64,000 nucleotides of DNA from Cercis canadensis (taxonomy: Eukaryota > Streptophyta > Magnoliopsida > Fabales > Fabaceae): assembly GCA_003255065.1 (NCBI GenBank), contig QAOA01000289.1, forward strand, positions 512,048 through 576,047. The letters are read 5' to 3'. Made by a program: the position numbers and the translations under genes. Under the pieces are notes generated by a model. That model saw only the letters and a program-made list of their open reading frames with translations, did not search any database and had not been told where the DNA came from. Shown piece after piece: positions 48,672 to 62,968 of the stretch. Position 1 is the first letter of the stretch. Each line of letters begins with the position of its first letter.

Positions 48672-51600
48672 ATGATTATGGAGGACCAAAGGGGTAACTT
48701 GGTGGATGAAGATGGAGCCAGAGACCCATTCCCGGTGGGTATGCGTGTGTTGGCCGTTGATGATGACCCAATTTGTCTCAAGGTGTTGGAGAACTTGCTT
48801 CGCAAATGCCAGTATCATGGTTTGTAACTTATCTGTCATAATTCATTGAATGCGAGTTTGCATTCATTTTGCTGAATATATAGGTGGCTTGAATTGTAAG
48901 AGTTCCCCCTCCCCCAACTATTATCTTTCAATTTGATGCAATGAAAATATAATTCGTACCAACGTTGACGTTTTAGCTGCTCTTTGCATGGTTATTATTG
49001 TATTGGTTTCAGAATTTTTTTTTTCTTTGATATACTGAATTTTCTGGAACATGTTTCTGTGGGTCAAGTTCTCAATTTTCCCAAAGTTATTATAGTTTTG
49101 ATTCAAATTTGAATTTTTTTCCCCTTGATTTTCACGGGCTCTTTACATTACTATTATAACTATGGGGTATTCTTGAATTGATCTACTTTGGTAGCATGAG
49201 TGGTTTTTGGTTATCAAGTCTGTGATTTATTTAATCTCTGATTCATGGTTGTTGCAGTTACTACAACTAATGAGGCAATTAAGGCGCTGAACATGTTGAG
49301 AGAAAACAGAGACAAGTTTGACCTCGTTATTAGTGATGTAAACATGCCAGACATGGATGGTTTTAAGCTCCTTGAGCTTGTGGGACTTGAAATGGACCTA
49401 CCTGTCATCAGTAAGCTCAAACTCTTTTTGCTCTTGATTTTTATTTAGCTTCAGATTTACTTCCCCTTATGATTGAAGTTTTTGATCGATAACTGATAAA
49501 AAAAAAAATGCAAATTCCAATTGAGTTTGCTCTGGTCTGTTTTTGTTCTTGCCAAAACTAGAGAATGGTTTTATCCTAATTATTATTGTGATCTTGTTCT
49601 AGTGTTGTCAGCATACAGTGATAAGAAGCTTGTGATGAAGGGTGTTACGCATGGTGCATGTGACTATTTGTTGAAACCTGTTCGAATTGAAGAGCTCAAG
49701 AACATATGGCAGCATGTAGTCAGAAGAAAGAAGTTTGATGGTAAGGATCTAAATAAGGCCACCAATGAGGAGAAGGCTCGCAATATGGCTGGGGAAGGTA
49801 ATCAAGGTGTCACATCAGAAAATTATGCTGATCAAAATAAAAATCTCGGTAAAAGACGGAAGGACCAAAGTGAGGATGAGGAAGAAGATGGTGAAGATAA
49901 TGGACAAGAGAATGATGACCCCTCAACGCAGAAGAAGCCTCGCGTAGTTTGGTCTGTTGAGCTGCACAGGAAATTTGTTGGTGCAGTTAATCAACTGGGC
50001 CTTGAAAGTAAGTTTATGTGAAAATGAAGATAGAACTTTTTCCATTTTTGTTTGACTTGAAAACATGGCACAGAATGTTACAATTTAGTATTTCAAATAT
50101 GGAGATTGTCAATCCTAATATCATGTTTCTGGATCTATTTTTGCAGAGGCTGTTCCTAAGAAAATACTTGACCTGATGAATGTTGAAGGGCTCACAAGGG
50201 AAAATGTAGCGAGCCATCTACAGGTATATATTTTACCTTAACTGTAATAGTTTGTCAAATTAATAAGCAATGGGCTAGTGTACCTGCATCTTGGATAACC
50301 AGGGATAGCTCATGGTTTACATGACAAAGCTCTATTAATTATGTTTCTTTTATGATAATAGACTTTAAAGTAGGTTCAAGGGCTTATATTATGATGATTG
50401 CGCATAAGCTGACTCTCATCTTGTATTGCAGAAATATAGACTCTATCTGAAAAAAGCAACTCAGCAAGCTAACTTGGTCGCTGCATTGGGTACTAATGAT
50501 TCCCCTTACTTGCGGATGGGCTCGTTAGAAGGATTTGGAGATTTTCGCACCTTTTCTGGATCAGGAAGGCTCTCAAGCACTGCGCTATCATCATATGCAT
50601 CTAATGGAATGTTTAGTAGACTGAACTCCCCAGCTGGCATGAGCTTGAGGGGAATTAGTTCTTCTGGACTGGTCCGACCAGGTCAATCTCAAAACATGAG
50701 CAGTTCCATAAACACAGTTGGAAGCCTACAGCAATCTATGTTGCCTGCAAATCAAAGCTCAAGTTTATTTCAGGGAATTCCAACGTCAATAGAACTTAAT
50801 CGGTCTCAACAAAGCAACTGTACTACTAGTATTAGGCAGATAAGTCCAATTGATGATACAAATGGTTTTGCAGTTGCGACTAGCTTCCCAGACAGTAGAG
50901 TTACCGTTGGTAGTGCAAGCAATTCTGGGTCTTGTGTCCCAAGTAATCATCTGATGTTACAAGGAAACTCTCAACAAACTCATAACCCAGGAGCATTCAG
51001 AAATCAATCTTCTCTCAGAGCAGCTTCATTAAATGCAGAATCTTTTGACGTTGGCATTGGTGGTTCTTCTGATTTGTTGGATTACAATCGTTGTAATGAA
51101 AGCTGGCAGGATGCAGTTCAGTTATCTAAATTTCCTGCCAATTCTCTGCCATTGAGTGAGACTTTCAACAATGATCAACTGCCCCCTAGTAGCTTAAACA
51201 TTCCTTCCACCAGTCCTCGTATTGGTAACAACTCGGTTGATTTCTCTTCCACAAGTGCAATTGCTGTCCCGTTGGAGGATGCTAGAGGCAACCTACAATG
51301 CCAAGAAGGATTAATTGGTAATGTCATCCAGCCTTCAAGTTACACTCCGCAGCAAAGATGGGAAGAACGTAAACAAGATTACAACCAAAATGTGAATCGT
51401 ACTTTCAATTCCATAAATCCACTGGTTCCCTCCAATGGAGTTACAAATTCCTCGGGGCAGAGTTTCAACCAAAATAATGCAATATCCAGCAAAAGGGTTG
51501 ATGCATCTTTGATTGGCCAATTGAATGGGGCTTTCCCGTTCCTCAGTCATCGAACTGAGTTTGAGAAATTCTCTTCGGACGCAAGGATGAAGTCAAATGA

Positions 51601-52920
51601 TGCCTACATTTTGGAGCAGATGAAGTCCCAAGATGGTTTCATTCAGAATAATTTTGGATCCCTGGATGACATAATGAGTTCAATGGTCAAACGGGTATGA
51701 TCAAATATCCTGCTTGTGTTTGTTCCATTCTCTATGCTTGCTCTACTTTAGTTCATCAGATTTTATTAAGGCCATTTTTGTTGATACAATCATCAGCAAT
51801 GATGAATTAGACTGGTTGTGTTTTAAAGAGTCTTCCTATCAGCACAATTCTCCAGTCTTGCTTTTCCTAGCTAAGTCGCTCAACTAAAATTGATGCTTTT
51901 TTTGTTGTCTTGTTGGGTGAAATTATTCCCAATGGGAAAGATGCAAGAAATTGATCACTATGAACTTTTTGACATCTTCCTCATTGCTTTTCTCTTTCTA
52001 TGATGGATTCTTCTGGTTTAATCCATGTTTTGAGCATTCGAACTTGACACAGGGAATTTTGTGTAAATATAATATAGTCATTTTCCTTATTTTGTTTTTT
52101 CATATATGTTTGAGCATAAGCCAAAGTTTTCCTTCTAATTTATGGACATTCACTATTAATTCAAATAATTTTCTCTTTATGTATGGAAAAACAATTGAAT
52201 CACAGTTGTCACATGATTTGTTTTTTAGATGAATGTTATATTAACAAAATGAGAACTAATTGCTTTTCAGCTTTTGATGATTGTCAACTTATATATTGAA
52301 TTCAAACATAAATGAATTCCTTGGGCCTAAAACTCTTCAAAAATGGTATTCTCTATCGCTTGCAAATGTATTTTCTTCATACCTAATATTATCTATCTGA
52401 TTCTTTCCCTCGTGCAATGATGTAAAATGAGTTCCATATTTGGGTACTCTGTTTATTCATACAAGTTCTCCATTCAATTTTAACTTGTTAAGGAGATTTG
52501 AGATTTTGAGCACTGTGACATGCCTTGTATATTTTACTTAGAAAGAAAAAACTTAACTGTGCAGCTTCTTTTCTAAGTTTTTGCTGTTATTGGAATGAAT
52601 TAATGATGCAAATCTCCAAAAGCAAAAATTGATATGTTGGATAGAGCAAATTTATTTTTGACGTATTGAGTATTAGCTCAGTAAATAGCAAATGGAAAAT
52701 TGGCATTAATTGAAAAGCAAGCACCCAATTATCGTCACAAATTCAGTGCTTTTAATTTAAGAAATATTACCATATAATAGTGAGCTACGCAATCTGTGTT
52801 TCCTTTGATCATTTTATGATGATTTTGTGTGATGCACAACACATGCAGGAGCAGAATGAGATGATATTGATGGATGGAGAAATGGGATTTGACGCTTACC
52901 CTATTGGATCATGCATCTGA
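48672..52920 (+). CDS. Type-B two-component response regulator (ARR10/ARR12 group)
   Basis: Exons: 48672-48819, 49258-49410, 49603-50007, 50147-50223, 50432-51694, 52849-52920. They sum to 705 codons plus stop. The receiver domain (about 24-145) has the acid pair in AVDDDP, the phosphate acceptor Asp76 in ISDVNMP, and Lys125 in LLKPV. A basic-acidic linker with GKRRK (a likely nuclear signal) leads to a GARP/Myb DNA-binding domain (about 211-270; LHRKF, then NVASHLQKYR). The rest is Ser/Asn/Gln-rich and probably activating. Type-B regulators are nuclear factors that take phosphate from phosphotransfer proteins in cytokinin signalling and switch on type-A regulator genes. The ARR10/12 grouping rests on the receiver sequence and layout. 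The second ATG at 48678 is also possible. The last intron (about 1.15 kb) opens with gtatga, so its retention would end the protein two codons later. Confidence 0.95.
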
Positions 52921-54622
52921 TTCACCAACCTCCTAAAATTTACTCTGATTTCCTGGAGTCTGTACCATTATGTAATTTCTCTTCAATGTATTTATTTCTA
53001 TTTTCTGTTACCAAAGTTTTATTTATTTTCATGTTTTAATTGTGGACATTACACTTCTACCCATTTCCTTCTCTTTTCCATCATTGTAATTGTAGGGTAT
53101 CCCATCAAAATTCCGAACCTTTTTTTTTTTTTTAAAAAAAAAAAATAGGATATGAATGTGTTTCTTAGAACGTATTTGAATTAATTTGAGTTTCTTCTAA
53201 GCTAAGCAGAAACGTAAGCGTCGAGCTAAACTTCAAAAGGGTCTTCATCTTGGTCATACAAATACAATGGACAAAGAAGGGATACAGCGGTGATCGCAAT
53301 GAGTTGTGAGTTTTTGTTTAATTTGTACGTTATAGTTTTAATTGAATTTATTCAAATTCTTTGTTGGACAACTCAAATTTGAAAAATAACCACATAGTTT
53401 TAGGGGATACTTTAGTTGGCACCTAATTATCATTTGAAAAATATTCCTAGCTTTTGGAACCTAGAAATATTTTTTTTCCTTTTTTCAATTACAATATCTC
53501 ATGGTAGAGGCCATAGACTAAAAGATGAGTTTATGCATATTTTAAGGAATAATAAGTCACTAAGTATAATTTAATGGTGAGGAGTTCAGTCAATTTACAA
53601 GTAATCAAGGGATTGAATCGCTATATTATCATGTAACCATAAAAAAAAAAAAAATTATTTTGAGGAGTAATCCTATTTACGTAATATTAAATGTTATACT
53701 ATGTTAGAACTAAATGCTACGGGTGAAAAGGAAAAGTGGGTTGATATGATAGGAGCAACATCATATACTTGGCTTATTTTGATCTTGCCCAACAAGAATC
53801 AGTTTAGAACTTTATTGGGAAAGTTTCCACTTAATGCAGAGTACTTGTTCGTTCCCTTGTGACTTGTATATACCAAAGATCAATGACCCTAAGCATTTCT
53901 AGCACTGGGCTATTGTTTATAATCACTTATGAGATATTTGGTACGAGGGAATTTCAGATTCTTTCACAAAAAGACTTTTTTTTTTTTTTTCATACTAACT
54001 TTAATTTTCAATATGTTGTAAGGGATGAATTCCAAAAGTTTAGTATTCTTAATAGTAAATAAGAACCTTGGCGGCACTTATCAGGAACTGTGAATCTGTC
54101 CAAAGATATTCGTTCATTTTCATTATTCACAAGACAGCTATCAATCATATTTGAGTCATAAGTACGCATGCTTTCCTTAAATTCCATGATTTTACATTAA
54201 TATTAGCACTAATATTGTGGAATGTGTCCACAAACATATCATTGTACAATATTAGAAAATAATGAAAAAAAAAAAGAAGAAAAAGTTAGAAGAGGAGATG
54301 TAATCATAATCAAATTACAGAATAATAATCGAAAAATGCAAAAACAAGAAGGGGAGCTAGTTACAAGATAGTGCACTACCTAGAATTTAGATTACCAGGT
54401 TAAAAGGTATGGTTTGTTCTGACCACAGGCATAGGCTTCATCTTGTTTTTGGACATGCTGGCATTGAAATGCAGCAGTTCCATCATCNTCTTTTTTTTTT
54501 TTTTTTTTTTTTTCTCTCTCTCTCTCTTAAGTCTTGTAAGCATTGAAATGGATTGCTTTTAACTATATTAGCAAATCCCATCTTGAAATGAGTAGAAAGT
54601 TTCCAACTTTGAAGCATTTAAC
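52921..54622. other. Spacer between convergent genes
   Basis: I see no gene. A single N at 54488 is followed by a long T run and a (CT)n tract to about 54528. The two flanking genes converge, so both 3' ends lie here. Confidence 0.6.
54489..54529. repeat. Poly-T and (CT)n microsatellite
   Basis: About 25 T followed by six or seven CT units, directly after a single N. The length is likely unreliable. Confidence 0.85.
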
Positions 54623-57600
54623 TCAATTCAACTCAGTAAGCTGAGCTCTCCTTTCTGCAGCTTTTTTTCTGATAAATATGCCCCACCTTAAAGCAGCTTT
54701 GAGCTTAAGCCAGCCCACAACAGCCTTCCCTGAACTCTTCCCTTGCTCCTCAGCGAATGAATTATACAGCTGAGGCTCGTATTGGAGACTGTAGGTATAG
54801 CAACCCTCATTAGAATGACCAAAACCAGTTGCCATGCTGACTCCAGCATTTATTGTCTTGAGTAACCTCTGCATATCATCACTCTCCAACATCTCTGAAC
54901 TCTTGAGACGGATTTCTTCAGCAACAATGTCTTCTAATCCTTGCTCATTTCTCTGCCGAGACCAGTCTCCAGTAAAATAAGTACCTTCAACTGCAGGAAT
55001 TTCACCTGGTATGTAATTCATGCTGCTTGACAATGCTACTTGGGAGTTATTTAATGATGACCCTACCATCTGATTATCAGGCCTCACAAATGGATATTCA
55101 CTCAAATCAAGGCCTGATGAGTGGTTAGTTTTTATTTGCAGGTGTTGATTTGGTTCAGAGGAGACATACTGCACCCTATTCTTTGGAGAAGTATATTGCT
55201 GCCCTGTGACATAGTTGTGATGCATCATAGGTGGGGCTAAAGATTTTGAACCCTTTATGGCATTATTAGTAAGGGAATTTAGAACTTTTCCATCATATTC
55301 TACAACTTGGTTCCAATTTTCATATGCCTTCTTCACCAAGGAATCCACAGACATCTGTAATTGAATAAATGAGCTTATGCAATCAGATAAAAACACAGGG
55401 TTACGGGAGGAAAAAGAGTTAAAATATGCATGTTGGTCACACATCAAAGATATGCGAGATTTCAAATTGATCAAGGAATTTCATGCTTTTCGTTAGCGCC
55501 AAATAAAAAAATTACCTTCTGATTTTGGGTAAGTGATTCCAGAGAGAAGAATTGCCCATCAGCAATGAGGCCTCTCAGCTCATATATATGGTTGAAGACA
55601 ATACCAGTGCTACTGGTCTCATCAGTATAGTAAACAAATAACTTACCACCCAAGACACATGTCTTGGCGTGCTCCACTGTATTTTCCCACATCCTATTGG
55701 ACATTCCACTACCAAGTATCTGTAGCAAAGAATCCAAATAAGAAAGCTTGAAGCATGGAGTATTCAGAAAAATAGAAATAGAAAAGAATGATGAAAGTTG
55801 CTATAAACAATTAGTATGAAGTTCTTACACTTCTTAACTTCTGTGGATCCCTGATAAGAAGACGAAGGAAATCTTCTACAGTTACTATTTTTGCTTGAAT
55901 CAATTTTTTGTGCAGTGCCCCATCTTTTGCTATCCTATCCAATCTCCAAACTTCGTCATGCAAAGCAGGTGGATAGTGTTTCTTGTATACTGCAAGTTAA
56001 AGAATTTTTTTTTAACAAAGTTTGTTTAGAGAATTTTATCAAACAAGATCTTGCAAAAGCCTAAGCAGTGACAAAGGAAGCAGGATTTGAATCCTGTGCC
56101 CTACAAATTCACAGAGGGCAACAACATGTAAATTAGAAGCAACTAATGAAGTAGTAACTCTTAGAAAACTCACGTTCTCCCCTATGATCTTTCACAGCAA
56201 ACGCCTCAGTTTTCCCCTCACGGACACGAATTTCCTCACAATATCCTGGAGCCACCTTAACACCAAGCCTGAATTTTCTGCTCCTTATCCAGCTAGAATT
56301 GTCAGTGAAAGTAAGATCACCAAAGGTTCCCACACCTTCCTTTAGGGTTACCTGCAAATCCCCAGTTAGAAGTGGCCTTTTCCCCTCACGCTCCTTTACT
56401 TCATGACTTTCAAAGTGCTCTTTTGTCCAATCATCATCAGCTTCCTCATTAAAATCACCTTCAAGTACCACAACATTCAACTTTACAATCGATTCTGGTC
56501 CAGTTTGGACCACATTGCCTGTGTTTGGGTCTAGCAAGACAACATCAATGGCTGCTCCTTGCTCTCCTTCAACCTTCCCACCTGTGAACAAGTGAGGTGG
56601 CATTCTTGTTCTGAAATGAAGCTGCAGATTCTTTGGCCCTGGTCCTTCAATTCTTGGTGGTGAAGATCTGATACAAGTAAAATACAATTGATTAAATCGT
56701 GGCTAAGAATAATTTTTCAACCTTCTTGAATTCATTAGTAACAGGATCCTTATATTTTTTCTTCAGTTTTAGACCAACTTGGTTTACATCATACTGAGAC
56801 GGACAGAACATGTTCAAATATTGATATTTTCATTGAATTGCTTATAAGTTATCTTCTGTTCTTATCAGTTATCATCTATCAGCTACCAGCATCATACTGA
56901 CCAAGCATTTATGACCAAAAATGAAGAACTTTCAGCATTCTAATTTAATGGGGGAACATACCTTCCAGCCAATTTATCATGGTCCAACTTTGCCAAAGCA
57001 CGCTCCACTTCTTCACTGACCTGTTATTCATGGAATTATCAGGATTAGCAGAGTAGCCCATAATAGACATCTTGATTATGTACCTTTTGTGCCACCAAAT
57101 AAACAATACATAAATTGATTCAATAACATATATCAACTCAAAACAAAAAAATGCATATACATACTTGATCTAAATGAAGTTTGAGACAGCAATAAATATA
57201 TAATTGAAGTGTCATACTCCATCGAAAAACAAAAAGGCCACCTAAATATTATTTCTTATTCTGTTTTCTCAAACCTCTTGATACGTTTAAGTTCTTGAGT
57301 AAGATACAATGCTGATTTTACTCCACTTAAGTATATACTGGCATATGACGTTAGACTTATTATTATTTTTTCATCAACCACCTAAAGAACATATAGTAAT
57401 TATTCACTGAAAGTAACACTCTTGTTTGGTTGAGTGTCTTAGAAACACCCAAGAGAAAGCTTCCACTGATGTTGCTTATTTCATCACAAAAGGGCGAAGA
57501 AACATTCAAAGAGGGGTTAAACATCCAATAAGAAAGCCATAAATCACAACATATATAACAAACTTTATACGCATTTCTGCAGGAGCTCATACAAGAAAGT

Positions 57601-58374
57601 AACTATAACTTACAACTTTTCTGAGAAGAGGTTCCAAAGATGAGCAAAGTCTTTGCAAACTATCCACCTTCAAAGCCTCCACGATTACACTAACACATCA
57701 TGAGTAATCACTGAAGTGAGATCATGAAGTATGCATTCAAATGCATAAACAGAATCGAAGCATTACATCCAAGTTGAAGACAACCGACACCACGAAAATG
57801 AACAAGTTAAGTAGAATTCAACGTTTAAAATATTTCAAATGCTTCCAATGGCTCCTTGAATTTGTATGTAAGATTCCAAAGCATGAGATTCACTATCAAA
57901 TCCAACTCATCTGGGCATTCTTCAAATTGCTTTTACATTTAATTTTACATTGCATTAGCGTGTTTTCACAATCAAGGGCTAGAAAAAATCAATCAAACAG
58001 TTTATTGTCATGTTATTAAGATCTAGCAGATACATTGCAATACACATCACAAAGTAATTATCCGAACGGTTAAGATCGGAAATTGGTCCACACAAGTACT
58101 GAGACTGGATGAATAGCGTACGAGGTAACCGATATAACAAAATCATAAATGCAGAGAGATTTTGCATAGAAACCAAAATCCACATAAGATTGAAGCGTAT
58201 TATATAAGTAGAAGGAAAAAACACCTATGAAACTATAATAATACATAGATTGAATAAATACCTGGCTAAACCGGGCAGTTTTGGCTTCTTTGATTGTGCT
58301 AGATGTTCTGCATCACTACCTTCAACCAGCTCATACCCTCTTTTCTCCACTCTACTATTCTTCGAACTTTCCAT
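54623..58374 (-). CDS. CBP60: Calmodulin-binding protein 60 (CBP60) transcription factor
   Basis: Exons (minus strand): 58374-58262, 57689-57614, 57020-56962, 56667-56174, 55989-55829, 55719-55516, 55354-54623. They sum to 612 codons plus stop with GT-AG borders. A short basic N-terminus (SKKPKL) is followed by the conserved CBP60 DNA-binding region, which starts with [16 protein letters not shown] and runs to about residue 370. It includes [17 protein letters not shown] and [12 protein letters not shown]. The last 30 residues ([20 protein letters not shown]) form a basic amphipathic helix, the C-terminal calmodulin-binding site found in most family members. That makes this closer to the CBP60a-f group than to SARD1 or the N-terminal-binding CBP60g. 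These are calcium-responsive nuclear regulators of immunity and salicylate synthesis. The ATG at 58374 is the first in frame; the frame reaches further upstream without ATG. Confidence 0.94.
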
Positions 58375-59458
58375 TTCTGGAAACTTATCCAATCCCAAAG
58401 ATATTTTCGACAACTTCTAAATTTAAAAACTTGGTATTGTCTTAGTGATCCATTTGTACACCCAGAAGCTTCCCAGAAAGCTGCATAGAGGAAGTAAAAA
58501 ATTTTGGAGCTAAACCTTAAACTTCAGAGCCCATAAAAAGCAGGGAAGCTTGTTCCTTTGACAATTGTGGATCTAAAAGCAGGAAAGAAAAATATGGGTA
58601 GTGTAGTATAGATCTATAAGATATAATTTTTGCTAAAAAAAACGCAACCTTTGAATTTATAATTCATATTATTGCAGTTCACAGCTGGTTTGGGTGTGTT
58701 GGGTGAGTGCATGAACGTTGAAAATTGAAACCGCGTTTCTTGGAGTCTCATTTCTCTTTGACTTTGTTTTATGCTGCTGAGGAAAGTCTTGATGGCTGTG
58801 AGTGAGAAGACAGAATCAACCCTACATCTACATGTGAATGTTTAATTACATTTGTCCATTAGCAGTGACCTAGTATTTAGTCATTTACGGCTGTTTGGGT
58901 AACGGGAAAATGTCATCTACTGCAGATTTTCCTTCATTGGGGAGACGAATATAATCATGGGAAAGCCGTCAATGTCACCACCACCTACTGAATGAAAGAA
59001 TTTATCCCAAATGTTTTAACCGAAAAAAAAATCCCAAATAACCATTAAGGATGAATTTTTATGTATATATTTTTATTATGGTGAGGGTTATGCTACCACT
59101 CTTTAAGAATGATAGTGTTATATTTTTTTCAATTTGGTGAGACCTAATAAAATTTACAGTATTATTTTAAAAATTTTTAAAAATTGAATCATTCAATATA
59201 TGTCAAAATATACAATTCTTTATAAAATATAAGAAAACGTGCTAAAAAATAAACTTAAAAAGTTATTTTATAGCACATTTTTTTTTATATCGTATCATTT
59301 TTATATTTTATAAGGAACTGTGTATTCTAACACATATTTAATGACTTAATTTTTTGAGATATTCTCAATGATACCAAAATTACACAATGAATTTTACTCA
59401 TACTCACCCAACTTGAGTGCAGCATTACCATCAGAGGAGGGTGGTAGCATAATTCTTA

Positions 59459-59500
<42 letters not shown>

Positions 59501-60322
59501 TGAAAGGGATCAGCCAAAAAAACAAAATAAAATTACCTAGCGGGATTTCTTTCTTTTTTCTTCGGAAAAAAAAAAAAATTGATGAGTGACCATCTCAGAG
59601 GGACTAGAGATCTTTTTTAAAAAAAGAAAGAAAGAAACTGGAGCAATTAACGAAGGGCAACCGACACTCACAAGCCATGTTCAGAGAGGTATTAAATAAG
59701 GTCAACACTCAACAGTAATACATATGGCAAGAATCTGTGTTGAGGGTGACCCATGTGCGTATTCATGACTCTGGAGAATCGCCAGTCATCACCCATGTGT
59801 ATTCATATCTTGAAGTTAGACCATGGACATAACCAACTGTTAATTTGCACAAGGATTTTTTCACCCTGAAATTTTCGTAAATTATTAAAAATCGTCCATT
59901 GCTTGCTTTATTCCAGGGCACACGTTAGTGTAAATAGTAACAGGTTGCTGCATATTTCATCTGGATTTCTGGTTTTTCCAATCATTATGGGTGTGTCTAT
60001 CAGGGTGACAAGCAAGCAACATCATCTATTTCAGTTAAAGGATGAAGAACTTGTGGTTTAACCAGCTAATCTTATGCTTCACAGCATCCCAGTAGGAGAT
60101 TCTACTAAGGTAATTACTGCAGCTAATGCATTCGTAACGTTATCATCTGTGGTAAAAATTGATTGATACAACTCATACAAGCCATTTATGGCAACGCAGT
60201 TACAAACACACTGAATATAAGAGTTTTGTCCTAAATTTGGTGACAGCTCAAGCGATTTGCTTGCATGCTTGTATAAAAATCATGCGTAGAGCAATTAAGG
60301 ATATAATCATGAACTCGTACAG
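58375..60322. other. Spacer between CBP60 and DUF1068 genes
   Basis: No gene is seen. 58375-58760 probably contains the CBP60 leader. Around 59100-59340 there is a weak AT-rich inverted stretch (agaattgtatattttgac-like and its complement). Confidence 0.5.
59461..59497. repeat. (TA)n microsatellite
   Basis: About 18 uninterrupted TA units. A short frame across it reads as a run of Ile-Tyr and is not a gene. Confidence 0.95.
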
Positions 60323-62968
60323 CTATTCTCCTTCCCAGCCCATTTGACGCGCTCGTTGCTCCCACAACAAAGTCATCTTTCTCTCCTTAATGAGAAAGGC
60401 CTGGGACCGCTCTCTTGCCTCCTCACATGTTTCAGTTGCAGCAACACATTTGTCTGCCTCCCTCTGGTACTGAGATGCCACTCTTTTTGCTTCAGCTAAA
60501 GTTATGTTCATATGCCGAGTGTGCTCTTCAGAAACAGCCTCTTGCAACTTAAGCTCCTCTGTGAGGAGGTCCACAAACTGCTTCTCCATCTCCTGCTTAA
60601 CATCTGGATCATTACTTCCACAATCTGTTGACCAGCACAGTTAATGTCATTCAAAGATGGTTGTAAGTAGTAAAAGTTACAATAAAATCTAACTTCCAAA
60701 AATTCATTTTTGGGTTTGAATGGAAGACAATATCTTATATCATTGAATATAAACTAAGAAATCTGAAACACATTGATATGATGTAAGAGTGCCACATAGA
60801 CAAAGCAATGACACCTCTGGCATCCTCTTTAATCTCAACAGCGTGTACAGTACATATAAGTTTTAACAAAGAAGCTCTGTATGTACACATGTATATGGGC
60901 ATGTAAGTATTTAAAGTTCACATATAAGTACTGAATCCAATCTGTTACCAGCATAAGACTAGGGAATTATTTTACAGACAACACTAATGTCTTATCATCC
61001 AAACTGATGGGGAACTAATTAACAGGGCATGATGAGAGAGTACAAACCTAATATATATATATATAAAAGTTTTTGTCCATAATGAAGAAAATGACGATAA
61101 AGAACTAGATAATGCAGTTTGATTGGTTAGAATAGCCCTCCTTAATAGTGGAAAATAGGACGGACAGAATTCACATGGCTGTACAACATGCTAAAATGAA
61201 AATTGCATCACAAATATACAATTAAGAAAAGGGAATGTTTTTGAATAAATTAAGCCAATAGGATTAAATCTAACCTGAGACAGAAAGATTGGCCAGACCT
61301 GTGTAAGGAAGACAAAAACGGAAGAAATTAATCAGAATATTAGTAATTGAGTTTTTATCTCAAAAAAAATTAATCTTGGACAACAAAAGTTTTGCATCAA
61401 TCTCTATCAAAAAAATTTGCAATTCCAGGGCAATTAAACACATATCATATGAGTTGAGGTCAAAAGAGAATAGATCTGAGCATTAACCATGAGAAAGCAC
61501 ATTGGCAATCTTAGACGGGACTATAGGCCACCAATAAATAATTAAACATGTCTTAAACTGAAGAAAATAGTAGTATAGTACTCTTTGAGAGATGAAGAAC
61601 ACCTAAGCTCATAACATGGGTTATCACAGATTTAAATTACATTGTGAGATTCGTAAGGTCGTGATATATTTCTTTTTTACTTTAAATCATTTCAATCTCC
61701 TTGAATCATAACATGAAATGTGAATCCTTCTTCAGCGAATTTTCCTCGTTGTAACCAAAATTTTGAAATTGAGGAAAAATTTCAGAAGCCTCAATGGGTA
61801 AGTAGGTGTGTTTATGTGAAGAGGAAGGAAATCCTAGCCCACTGGATTAGATGATTTCATCTGGTGGACCAACATTTTCATGTCTAAGTAACGTTAGAAG
61901 ACAGTCTTTACAACAAGAATCTAAGAAGAAGTCACCAGCCCATCCAAACTACTACGAAAGTACAGAAAGACATTGCCACTGGTATGTTCATATGGATTTT
62001 CTGATGAACACTACCCAAATGGCTATAAACGTGAAAAGGGTTCTCATAAGGCATGATGTAAGAAACAATCCACATAGATCAGCGAAACTTCTTCAATCTC
62101 TTTAAGTAGGGAAAATTAGTTTCTTTTTTTACTTTTCTTTTTCTTTCCTTACTTTTAATTTGACAAGCCATATCATGCTTGTTAGATCCACGACCAAACG
62201 TGTTTTACCTCCAGCTCTCCAGTAAAACCTCCCCCTCCCCCAACCCAAAAGCATATCAAATTATCACCAATACTGCAGATACCTCAGTAACAAACATAGT
62301 CACTCAACTAGAGATATGTCTATCCTCCGATAATGAACATTTATAATTGGGGGGAAGATAAACCAAATCGTAAACTTGAGATCATAATCTGAAAAATGGT
62401 AATCTGCTACTGCTATAATTTCTCTCTCAAACTAACCTAAATAAAATGAGTCAATGAATTGTATTTCTGTTCCTTATAATTATCTTAACGCTCAGAAGCC
62501 AATACCAGCGATAACACTAGCTTGAGAGCTCAAATTCTATGAAATCAATCTCATTGACAGTGACACTTTGTAGCAAATCGCAACAATGAACCTTACCAGA
62601 AATGGGTTTCACTCACGAACAACTAATCAATAACACTAGAAATAAAAATGGACCAAAAATCTGAAATTGGATGCTTAATTTCACTCAAATTAACATAGAG
62701 CTGACGATAAACGATTAACAGAAATGAAGGGCAACCCAGATACAAAAACATCGAAATGGGTACCGAAAGGGTTACCAGGAGCAATCTGCAGAAGGGACAA
62801 AGGAGGAGGGCAGTCACAAACGCAGGGAGGACATGATAGTTTGGAATTGCCAAGTTTAATAGTTTTCTTGAATCTCCAATAGAGAGCAGGGCCACACACA
62901 GCCAAAGCTGATACTACTGCAAACACAACCAAACAACACCTCAAGCAAGCTCCAGATCGCCGTGACAT
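60323..62968 (-). CDS. DUF1068 membrane-anchored coiled-coil protein
   Basis: Exons (minus strand): 62968-62776, 61298-61275 (only 24 nt), 60624-60323. They sum to 172 codons plus stop, the usual size for this plant family. A short basic N-terminus is followed by one hydrophobic segment (about 10-31) that should act as a signal anchor, then a Cys/Pro motif (CPPCVCDCPPP). The rest (about 75-165) is charged and mostly helical, with coiled-coil character (EEHTRHMNITLAEAKRVASQ), and ends GWEGE. The location is probably the secretory pathway, with the helical part in the lumen or cytosol. The biochemical function is not known to me. The first intron (1.48 kb) is by far the longest. Identification rests on the anchor, Cys-Pro motif, helix order and length. 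Confidence 0.88.

Noticed and set aside
59368..59589. 73-codon frame with Ile-Tyr repeats
   Set aside because: It is created by the (TA)n microsatellite.
61851..62105. 84-codon plus-strand frame
   Set aside because: It lies inside the first intron of the DUF1068 gene, on the opposite strand, with no recognisable motif.
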